Shown here one piece after another: positions 1 to 5,697 of a stretch of 5,697 nucleotides of DNA (position 1 is its first letter; each line of letters begins with the position of its first letter). The position numbers and the translations under genes are program-made. A model generated the notes under the pieces. It had not been told where the DNA came from. It saw nothing but the letters and a program-made list of their open reading frames with translations, and did no database searches. The DNA comes from Ignavibacteriales bacterium (lineage in GTDB: Bacteria; Bacteroidota; Ignavibacteria; Ignavibacteriales; Melioribacteraceae): positions 1 to 5,697 of the forward strand of contig JAFGID010000336.1 in NCBI GenBank assembly GCA_016929735.1, in the 5' to 3' direction.

Positions 1-137
1 AGTTTATGCGGAGATATATGACAAGGGATAAAAATTATTCTTTCTAAATTTCTTTTTTCAAATACAACTTGTGCATTGATCAGATGACCGATATGCATTG
101 GATCGAATGTTCCACCAAATATTCCAATCGGTTTCAA
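1..137 (-). CDS. nadD: Nicotinate-nucleotide adenylyltransferase NadD, N-terminal part (runs off left edge)
   Basis: NadD transfers AMP from ATP to nicotinate mononucleotide, giving deamido-NAD in cytoplasmic NAD biosynthesis. Only the first 45 residues are in the window, against about 190-220 for the family. They contain the nucleotidyltransferase signature GIFGGTFDPMHIGHL (residues 5-19) with the HxGH ATP-binding motif at 15-18, and the downstream FIPCHISPHK segment (36-45), whose PHK ending is typical of NadD. CoaD, the nearest alternative, has a YPGSFDP-type motif instead. The start is TTG at 137-135: the frame is closed upstream by TAA at 161-159, contains no ATG before the signature, and has GAGG six bases before the TTG. 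The gene begins one base after the stop of the protease gene, so it is probably translated from the same mRNA. I am very sure of the family and fairly sure of the TTG start. Confidence 0.95.
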   Translation of the reverse strand, partial: MKPIGIFGGTFDPMHIGHLINAQVVFEKRNLERIIFIPCHISPHK

Positions 138-138
138 C

Positions 139-1113
139 TTAAACCTCAGTCTGGGTTGTTATCTCATCATTTTGATTATTAAGAAGTTTTTTTATTTCTA
201 TTCTACATTGTTCTGCATCTTTGATATAAAATTCTTGATTCTTCCCAGTTGTTGTTTCAGTTTGAAATTTTCTAAATGCAAGCTTTGTAACTACTTTAAT
301 ATAATTTTTCCTGATTGCTTCGTTTATCCAACCTGAACGTTCTCGTTTAGTTGAACTAATAATATCTAAATGTTCTATTGGAATAATTCCTCTCTCAACT
401 TCATCTGTCAATTGTAATTTTATAATTTCTCTTTCTTTCCTAATAGATTTTGTGAAAACAATAATGAATACAATTATTACAACAATCATAAATAATAATC
501 CATAATAAGCACTTTCTTGGAAACTAACACTTAAATTCCATAATCCGTGAAGTGTCATAGCAAGAAATAATCCAATGAAAGGTAAGACTTTTTTATTTGC
601 TGATTTAGAGAATTTTGACATTCCAAGAAATGCTCCAAATGTTCCGGTAGCAATAGCATGCATTACAGCTGTAAATGCTGAGCGAATAATAACCAGAAAT
701 ATCCATTGGTCAAAATCATATGAATATGTATCAAAATAAAGAAAATTTTCTGTCATACCAAAACCAAGTCCAATAGCTCCACCATAAACTAAACCATCTG
801 TAATATTATCAAATTTTCTGTTAGCCACTGTCCCGACAAGGAATATGCCTTTTGTAATTTCTTCTACAAAAGGTGCTATTAATATAGCACCAAAAAGATT
901 TAATGATTCAAAATCGGTTACAAATATTTGAAATATATTTCCGACAAATTGACTTCCTATCACAGCAAAGATAATTGCTCCAATAGCACCCCATAAAAAG
1001 TGTCCGATTACGAAACCAAGTGGTTCGCGTTCATACTTATCCATCTTCCATAATAACCATAAATAAATTAACATTGGGATTGCTGCTGCTAAGAATGATG
1101 CTGCTGAAGGCAT
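139..1113 (-). CDS. prsW: PrsW-family intramembrane metalloprotease
   Basis: This is a multi-pass membrane protein of 324 residues with about seven hydrophobic segments (roughly 4-22, 32-53, 73-93, 107-127, 137-163, 176-195, 203-221). The PrsW/CPBP-type zinc protease motifs occur in order: DKYEREP at 25-31, the EExxK motif at 84-88 (EEITK), GFGMTEN with E122-N123, a histidine at 152 in the fifth segment, and H189 in TLHGLWN. Glutamates and histidines of this kind bind metal in the family. PrsW of Bacillus subtilis cleaves the anti-sigma factor RsiW; the substrate here is unknown and no anti-sigma factor is visible. A charged tail of about 100 residues (222-324) follows the last helix, making the protein longer than the ~220-residue Bacillus form. 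The ATG at 1113 has GAGG seven bases upstream. It is the first gene of a minus-strand pair with nadD. The symbol denotes the family, not proven orthology. Confidence 0.93.
   Translation of the reverse strand: MPSAASFLAAAIPMLIYLWLLWKMDKYEREPLGFVIGHFLWGAIGAIIFAVIGSQFVGNIFQIFVTDFESLNLFGAILIAPFVEEITKGIFLVGTVANRKFDNITDGLVYGGAIGLGFGMTENFLYFDTYSYDFDQWIFLVIIRSAFTAVMHAIATGTFGAFLGMSKFSKSANKKVLPFIGLFLAMTLHGLWNLSVSFQESAYYGLLFMIVVIIVFIIVFTKSIRKEREIIKLQLTDEVERGIIPIEHLDIISSTKRERSGWINEAIRKNYIKVVTKLAFRKFQTETTTGKNQEFYIKDAEQCRIEIKKLLNNQNDEITTQTEV
144..147 (-). promoter_or_regulatory. Shine-Dalgarno site of nadD, inside the end of the protease gene
   Basis: Read on the minus strand, GAGG lies at 147-144 with six bases before TTG at 137. 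It overlaps the last Glu and Val codons of the upstream protease gene. It decides the non-ATG start of nadD and shows that the two genes are translated from one message. Confidence 0.7.
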
Positions 1114-1120
1114 AATATTT

Positions 1121-1124
1121 CCTC
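1121..1124 (-). promoter_or_regulatory. Shine-Dalgarno site of the PrsW-family gene
   Basis: GAGG on the minus strand sits seven bases before ATG at 1113 and confirms that start. With the nadD site it shows that this organism uses Shine-Dalgarno initiation, which is informative because many Bacteroidota largely lack it. The plus-strand TPR gene, by contrast, has no such site. Confidence 0.7.
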
Positions 1125-1243
1125 AAAAAAGTTTTTATTATTTTTATAAAACTTTTCAAATATAATAAAATTATATACAAATTATTTATAAAACTATCTA
1201 AACAATTAAATTAATTAAAAAAAAAGTATATTTAAAAATCTAA

Positions 1244-1398
1244 TAAAAAGCAGCCTTTGAAAAACTAAGTATTTGTCATACTGAAGGCCGATTTATCGGA
1301 CTTAAGTATCTCATTTAATTTAAAAAATGAGATATTTCTCCCGACTTAGTCGGGGTCAATATGACATAAAAAGGTTTTTCAAAGCATTCTAAAAAGCA
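1244..1398. repeat. 9-bp direct repeat flanking the palindrome, candidate target-site duplication
   Basis: TAAAAAGCA occurs at 1244-1252 and again at 1390-1398, on either side of the palindromic element. Two bases separate the left copy from the terminal inverted repeat and five separate the right copy, so the fit is imperfect. A 9-bp duplication would suit insertion by a transposase. In such AT-rich DNA a chance match is possible. Confidence 0.35.
1255..1384. repeat. Nested palindromic intergenic element (MITE- or REP-like)
   Basis: The outer ends are a perfect 11-bp inverted repeat, CTTTGAAAAAC at 1255-1265 and its complement at 1374-1384. Inside, TGTCATACTGA (1274-1284) pairs with 1356-1366 with one mismatch, and TATCTCATTT (1307-1316) pairs perfectly with 1325-1334 around an 8-base AT loop. 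Each arm also carries its own small palindrome: CCGATTTATCGG at 1288-1299 and CCCGACTTAGTCGGG at 1340-1354. The DNA can thus form one long imperfect stem or a three-hairpin clover. The 'TGTCATnCTGA...ATCTC' layout resembles abundant intergenic palindromes I recall from Bacteroidota and Ignavibacteria genomes; that likeness is from memory and unverified. It encodes no transposase, so if mobile it would depend on one elsewhere. It lies upstream of both genes and so is not a simple terminator for either. Confidence 0.85.
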
Positions 1399-1524
1399 AA
1401 TTTCAAAAAATTAGAGTTAAATGGTATTGATTTACATTAATAGAAAAAAATTTACCAAATGTCTTAATAATTTACTTTAATTTATTCTTCTTTTTTATTA
1501 TATTTAACAAGGTTAATTAAAATT

Positions 1525-1555
1525 TTGAAACAAATAATAATTTTGGTTTTATAAA
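1525..1555 (+). promoter_or_regulatory. Weak candidate sigma-70 promoter for the TPR/barrel operon
   Basis: TTGAAA at 1525-1530 and TATAAA at 1550-1555 each match the consensus in five of six positions, but the spacer is 19 bases, longer than ideal. Transcription would begin about a dozen bases before the ATG at 1575. A Bacteroidota-type -7 box (TAATTTTG, fitting TAnnTTTG) overlaps at 1538-1545 but lacks an upstream TTTG partner. With this much A+T, either could be chance. Confidence 0.2.
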
Positions 1556-1574
1556 ATCAAAAATTTGAACTAGA

Positions 1575-4544
1575 ATGAAAATTAAATATATTATTTTATT
1601 ACTCTTCACCATTAAGATTTTATCTCAAAGTAGTACGACGAAATTTTCCGAAGCAATGGAATATTTCAGTAAGGGTGAATATGCACTGGCGTATGAAATA
1701 TTACAAACATTTCCTGACGACTACAATGTTGACGACGACATCTTGTCAACTTCCAGATATTATTCTGCCGAATGCTTACTACAATTAAATCAGTATAATG
1801 GAGCAATAAACGAATTTGAATATTTTGTTTACAAATATCCTTTATCCAATTTTCGGGAAGAGTCTTTATATAAATTAGGGAATTTATATTTCAGTCAAAA
1901 TAGATATGAAGAATCACGAATAAAATTTTTACAATTACTGAGCGACTACCCTTATACAGAATATGAAGGAACTGCGTATTATTGGATTGGCCTTTCTTAT
2001 ATGGAAGAAATTAATTATGCTGACGCTGAGGAATTTTTGCTAAAAGCGGTCTATTCTTATAGACGAAATAAATATCCCGATAATACGATCTATTCACTCG
2101 CATATCTTTATGAGAAACAAAACAATTATTTACAAGCTATCAAATATTACGACGAATTATTAGCATATTATAACGATAGTCCTGTAGCACCTTATTCTCA
2201 ATTAAGAATAGGAATTTGCTATTTCTATCTGAAAAAATATGATAATGTTATATTAGAATTGAATTCAGCACTTATTGATAAACTACCTCAAGAGGAAAAA
2301 ATTGAAGCAGAATATTTTTTAGCAAATTCTTATTTTTTTTTGAGAGAATATCAAAATTCTATTTCAACTTTTCAAAATATACTTAACAAGCATAAGAACT
2401 TTTCAACCCGTCGATTAGTCCATTATAATTTAGCATGGGTTTATTTTCAAAAAGGTGACTACTCACAAGCATTCGATATTTTTATTTCATTATCTGATAA
2501 GACTCAGGATACAATTGCAATAAATTCACTTTTCTGGAGTGCAGAATGCAAGCGTTATGATGAAAAACCTAATGAAGCGTTAGAGATATATAATTCATTT
2601 ATGGAAAAATATCCAAATCATAAATTAGCTCCAACTGTTAAGTTTAACATTGCCTCAGTTTATCACGATAGAGGTGAATATGGAAGTTCAGAAAAAACTT
2701 TATCAGAAGCTTTAAAATCGAACGATAAGATTGTACAAGGTAAAGCTTTGACTTTGTTGGGTGAAATAAGATTAAATGAGAAAAAATTTACCAAAGCACA
2801 GGAATATTTCCAAGAAGCATTAACAATAATAAACCTGCCTCAAGAATTAATTAATCGCTCAAAACTTGGTTTGGGTGTTGCACTTTTTTATGAAAAGAAA
2901 TACGGACAAGCCATAGATATATTGTCCGAGTTAAATCAGAGTCAGAAAAATTTTGAGCTGGATAAAGTAAACTTCTTTATCGCAGAATCATATTTTGCAT
3001 TAGAAAAATATTCCTATGCAACTAATCACTACAAAAAAGTATCTCAATCATCAGGAGAGCTGCAAAGACAAGCTACCTACGGACTGGGCTATTGTTATTT
3101 CAATCTAAAAGAATTTGGAACCGCACAAAATTATTTTAATCAATTTATAAATTCTGCGAATGGAAATCAGCAAAATTTAATAGACGCAAAACTACGCCTA
3201 GCTGATTCTTATTATGGAACAAAAAATTTCGAAATGGCTGCAAATACTTATAAACAAGTCTTTTCGAAAAACCGTGAATTGATAAAAGATGATTTTGCCT
3301 ATTACCAATATGGACAATCTTTATTCAAAGCTGCCCAATATAATGAAGCTATTCAGGAATTTCAGAACTTACAGAAATATTTTCCTAAATCTAACTTTCA
3401 GGATGATGCTCAATATTTAATCGGCTGGATATATTTTCATACTAAACAATATTCAAATGCTATCAAGAGTTATAGAGTTCTCCCATCAAAATACCCCTCT
3501 TCAAAAATTGCACCGATAGCATATTATTCAATTGGCGATTGTTATTACAATTTAGCAAAATATGATTCAGCAATAGTATATTACAATTACGTCCTTCAAA
3601 AATACCCAAGCTCAAATTATGTAACATATGCTATAAAAGGTATCGTTGATTGTTATCAGATAAATAACCAAACAGAAAGAGCAATTAGTTTTATTGATAA
3701 TATTACAAATTCAAATTATCCCTCAAGTATAAAGGAGGAACTATCGGTAAAGAAAGGGGATATATACTTATCCGCTAGTAGTTATGATAGAGCAATTCAA
3801 AGTTACAGAGATTTCATAGCAAGATTTCCTAATAGTAAATTTGTCGCCAATGCATATTACGGAATTGGAAAAAGTGCAAGTTTACTTGGAAGAAATGATG
3901 AAGCAATTACAAATTATAAAAAAGTTACAACTTCTTATACAAATTCTGAAATCTATGTGCCCTCAGTAATTGAATTAGGAAAATTATATTCACAGCAGAA
4001 TAAAAATTCAGAAGCAATTACTCTTTATGAAACTGCAGCATCAAACATTGGAGAAAGACCAGAAAAACCTGAACTTTTATTCTTAAAAGCAGAGGCATTA
4101 ATTGAAATAAATAGAATTAATGATGCTTATGAATTATTTGTAGCAATAGCTAATTCATATCCTCAAACAATTTTCGCTGAAAAATCAAAAATAGAAATCG
4201 CTATTTTTGAATTAGCAAGAAAAAACTACGACTATGCAGGTGAATTATTTAAATCTTTAACTCAGGGAAGAATTGATAACATAGGTGCACAAGCACAATA
4301 CTACTATGGATTAACATTTTTCGAGCAAGGAAAAATAAATGATGCAATAACAGCATTCGTGCGAGTGCGTTCTGTGTTTGCACCTTATGATGAGTGGTAC
4401 ACTAAATCTCTTTTGCGGCTAGGAGATTGTTATGTTAAACTTGGGCAAAAAGACCAAGCACGCGAAATGTATCGAGCTGTTGTAATTAAACATCCAAACG
4501 ATGATTATGGAAGAGAAGCAAATCAAAAATTGAACCAGTTATGA
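1575..4544 (+). CDS. Exported tetratricopeptide-repeat protein (about 26 TPR units)
   Basis: The protein has 989 residues. It opens with a probable signal peptide (MKIKY, then a hydrophobic stretch to L16, with likely cleavage near S17-Q18), so it should act in the periplasm or at the inner face of the outer membrane. The rest is tiled by about 26 TPR units of 34-38 residues with no other domain, for example near 60-93, 96-129, 206-236, 354-382, 611-640, 647-678, 758-788 and 944-974. Many units follow the YPxSxxxxxAxYxIGxCYYxxxxYxxAIxxY pattern shared with TolA-binding CpoB/YbgF and BamD proteins. Such arrays form superhelical scaffolds that bind partner proteins; no enzymatic motif is visible. 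The start is secure: an in-frame TGA lies three codons upstream and the ATG begins the signal peptide, though no Shine-Dalgarno site is seen. Its last four bases overlap the start of the barrel gene, implying shared function. The partner and pathway are unknown; a link to TonB/Tol-type envelope machinery is inference. Confidence 0.93.
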   Translation: MKIKYIILLLFTIKILSQSSTTKFSEAMEYFSKGEYALAYEILQTFPDDYNVDDDILSTSRYYSAECLLQLNQYNGAINEFEYFVYKYPLSNFREESLYKLGNLYFSQNRYEESRIKFLQLLSDYPYTEYEGTAYYWIGLSYMEEINYADAEEFLLKAVYSYRRNKYPDNTIYSLAYLYEKQNNYLQAIKYYDELLAYYNDSPVAPYSQLRIGICYFYLKKYDNVILELNSALIDKLPQEEKIEAEYFLANSYFFLREYQNSISTFQNILNKHKNFSTRRLVHYNLAWVYFQKGDYSQAFDIFISLSDKTQDTIAINSLFWSAECKRYDEKPNEALEIYNSFMEKYPNHKLAPTVKFNIASVYHDRGEYGSSEKTLSEALKSNDKIVQGKALTLLGEIRLNEKKFTKAQEYFQEALTIINLPQELINRSKLGLGVALFYEKKYGQAIDILSELNQSQKNFELDKVNFFIAESYFALEKYSYATNHYKKVSQSSGELQRQATYGLGYCYFNLKEFGTAQNYFNQFINSANGNQQNLIDAKLRLADSYYGTKNFEMAANTYKQVFSKNRELIKDDFAYYQYGQSLFKAAQYNEAIQEFQNLQKYFPKSNFQDDAQYLIGWIYFHTKQYSNAIKSYRVLPSKYPSSKIAPIAYYSIGDCYYNLAKYDSAIVYYNYVLQKYPSSNYVTYAIKGIVDCYQINNQTERAISFIDNITNSNYPSSIKEELSVKKGDIYLSASSYDRAIQSYRDFIARFPNSKFVANAYYGIGKSASLLGRNDEAITNYKKVTTSYTNSEIYVPSVIELGKLYSQQNKNSEAITLYETAASNIGERPEKPELLFLKAEALIEINRINDAYELFVAIANSYPQTIFAEKSKIEIAIFELARKNYDYAGELFKSLTQGRIDNIGAQAQYYYGLTFFEQGKINDAITAFVRVRSVFAPYDEWYTKSLLRLGDCYVKLGQKDQAREMYRAVVIKHPNDDYGREANQKLNQL

Positions 4545-5697
4545 AAAATTTAATTTTTATATTATTAGCATTTACAAGTGTAATTATAGCACAACCTGAT
4601 AATCAAAGTTCAAGTGTTGAACTGCCTGAATTTATTATTGTTGGATATCGGTCAGTTGATATCCCTAATATGAAAAAACCTGAGCCTACTTATACTTCAA
4701 CTTTGTCGAAAGAATTTTTCTCTCCAACATATACACCTGAGGATTTCAAGGTCGCAAGTCCATCTGCACCTAAGCAACATAAAATTAATTTATATGGTGA
4801 GTCTCCAATTAGTCAATGTGGTATTGAACTAGGTGCTGGCATTTATACTTTACCAAGAGGAAAATTTTTCTGTAATCAAAGTTTTGATGACCTGATATTA
4901 AAAGGGCAAGTATGGGGACTAAATCAACGAGAGCACATTGAATACTCAGGAAAAAATAATATAGGTGGAAGAATCGGGCTTGATTATTATGCTGATAACC
5001 AAGACGCATTTTTATCAGGTTCTAAATTATCATTTTATACACAATACGATTGGAACTCCTATTACTTATTTGGTTCACCTACTCCATCTGAAAGACGTAT
5101 TACTAACAGAGGCCTAATCGGTCTTGAATTGAACAATAAGGCAAACGAAACAGTTAAATATGGATTTTCTGTTAGTGGTAATTTATTAAAATTGAATGAA
5201 AATAATTTCAGTGAGTTTGGATTAAGGGGTTCTGCATTCTTAAAATTTAAGTTTGGAGATTTAGGCTGGATTGTAATAGGAAATATTATTAATCAAAGTT
5301 TGAAAAATAATCTATCAGGCGAAAACAACTACTTGTATTTTAATGCAAGTGGAGATGTGAATTTATTGTTGTTCGAAGCAATTGAAACAAGGGTTGGTGT
5401 TTATTATGCTAATCAAGGTTCTTATCATTTTATTTCACCTACTGCATCTCTGATTATGAAAATTGGAAGACGATTGTCTTTAATCGGGGAATATGCACCA
5501 TTTACAGAATTCTTAATGTTTACGGATTTTATTACTCAGAATAATTATATTAATCTTGGTGTTCAGGATAATGCTTTTATTAAAAATAAGATAAACCTAA
5601 AAGCAGCAATCAAATATCAGTATGATACTTACTTTGAAATTATTGGTGGAGCTCAATTATTAAGAGCAAGCAACTTTCCATTCTTTCAGGATACAAC
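4541..5697 (+). CDS. Outer-membrane beta-barrel protein with TonB-box-like N-terminus, partial (runs off right edge)
   Basis: The frame is open from ATG at 4541 to the window end, 385 residues with no stop. A signal peptide is clear: MKN, a hydrophobic core, and likely cleavage after A17 (VIIA before QPDN). Next comes VELPEFIIVGYR (26-37), like a TonB box or the start of a TonB-dependent receptor, then a Pro/Ser/Thr-rich linker (about 38-80). From residue 81 the sequence alternates polar and hydrophobic residues in short strands rich in Tyr, Phe, Gly and Asn (for example 82-88, 143-151, 160-176, 207-216, 231-239, 282-291, 352-361), as expected of a transmembrane barrel. No plug domain can be seen between box and barrel. 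The only two cysteines are C93 and C111, in the first predicted strands. The gene overlaps the TPR gene by ATGA and has no Shine-Dalgarno site of its own, so translation is probably coupled. The transported substrate is unknown; a structural or porin-like role is equally possible. Confidence 0.82.
   Translation, partial: MKNLIFILLAFTSVIIAQPDNQSSSVELPEFIIVGYRSVDIPNMKKPEPTYTSTLSKEFFSPTYTPEDFKVASPSAPKQHKINLYGESPISQCGIELGAGIYTLPRGKFFCNQSFDDLILKGQVWGLNQREHIEYSGKNNIGGRIGLDYYADNQDAFLSGSKLSFYTQYDWNSYYLFGSPTPSERRITNRGLIGLELNNKANETVKYGFSVSGNLLKLNENNFSEFGLRGSAFLKFKFGDLGWIVIGNIINQSLKNNLSGENNYLYFNASGDVNLLLFEAIETRVGVYYANQGSYHFISPTASLIMKIGRRLSLIGEYAPFTEFLMFTDFITQNNYINLGVQDNAFIKNKINLKAAIKYQYDTYFEIIGGAQLLRASNFPFFQDT

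Larger units (their letters stand above)
1114..1574. other. Divergent intergenic region between the protease and TPR genes
   Basis: These 461 bases hold no convincing gene. Both flanking genes read away from it, so it should contain two promoters. On the minus strand a perfect TATAAT lies at 1175-1170, about 57 bases before the protease start, but I see no good -35 partner. On the plus strand a weak TTGAAA/TATAAA pair lies at 1525-1555. An AT-only inverted repeat (1127-1138 with 1146-1156) abuts the protease Shine-Dalgarno site. The middle is occupied by the large palindromic element at 1255-1384. The rest is very AT-rich and shows no further structure to me. Confidence 0.8.

Noticed and set aside
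1255..1384. Palindrome as a rho-independent terminator
   Set aside because: Both neighbouring genes are transcribed away from it, so neither needs termination here, and the stems are not directly followed by a run of T suited to either gene.
1327..1392. Short plus-strand frame of 21 codons starting in the right arm of the palindrome
   Set aside because: It is made of palindrome sequence, has no ribosome site, and the mirrored arm gives a different 12-codon frame; both are by-products of the inverted repeat.
2333..2341. Run of nine T inside the TPR gene, a possible slippage or phase-variation site
   Set aside because: The frame is intact across it, and runs of this length are expected occasionally in such AT-rich coding sequence.
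1575..4544. TPR repeats as a tandem DNA repeat array
   Set aside because: The repeats are conserved only at protein level; at nucleotide level the units are well diverged and show no recent duplication by eye.
4809..5009. 66-residue open frame on the minus strand
   Set aside because: It lies wholly antisense to the barrel coding region, which has a signal peptide and coherent beta-barrel pattern; the antisense product has no recognisable features.
4541..5697. Barrel gene as a standard TonB-dependent receptor
   Set aside because: A TonB-box-like motif is present but no plug domain can be seen before the barrel strands, so I kept the broader call.

Overview
The window is AT-rich (roughly 30% G+C by eye) and comes from a Gram-negative bacterium, because it encodes two exported envelope proteins, one of them an outer-membrane beta-barrel. 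A long all-TPR periplasmic protein followed by a barrel with an N-terminal 'ELPEFIIVG' box, together with the AT bias, points to the FCB group (Bacteroidota, Ignavibacteria or a relative). Clear Shine-Dalgarno GAGG sites before two genes fit Ignavibacteria/Chlorobi-like lineages somewhat better than Bacteroidia or Flavobacteriia, where such sites are rare. The taxonomic placement is inference.

Layout: the left fifth is a minus-strand pair. A PrsW-family intramembrane metalloprotease gene (1113 to 139) is followed after one base by nadD (from 137, running off the left edge), which starts with TTG and has its GAGG site inside the last two codons of the protease gene. Positions 1114-1574 form a 461-bp divergent intergenic region. 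Its centre holds a ~130-bp nested palindrome (1255-1384) that looks like a small non-coding repeat or MITE-like element, flanked by a 9-bp direct repeat. To the right, on the plus strand, lies a two-gene operon: a 989-residue secreted protein made almost wholly of about 26 TPR units (1575-4544), joined by a 4-bp ATGA overlap to an outer-membrane beta-barrel gene (4541 to beyond the right edge).

How the genes relate: the minus-strand pair joins a membrane protease that may act in envelope stress signalling to a housekeeping NAD enzyme; they look co-transcribed but not functionally linked. The plus-strand pair is probably a functional unit, with a periplasmic TPR scaffold translated together with an outer-membrane protein whose N-terminus carries a TonB-box-like motif but no recognisable plug domain. 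The most unusual items are the palindromic element, whose two arms share a possible compensatory base-pair change, and the TPR/plugless-barrel module.
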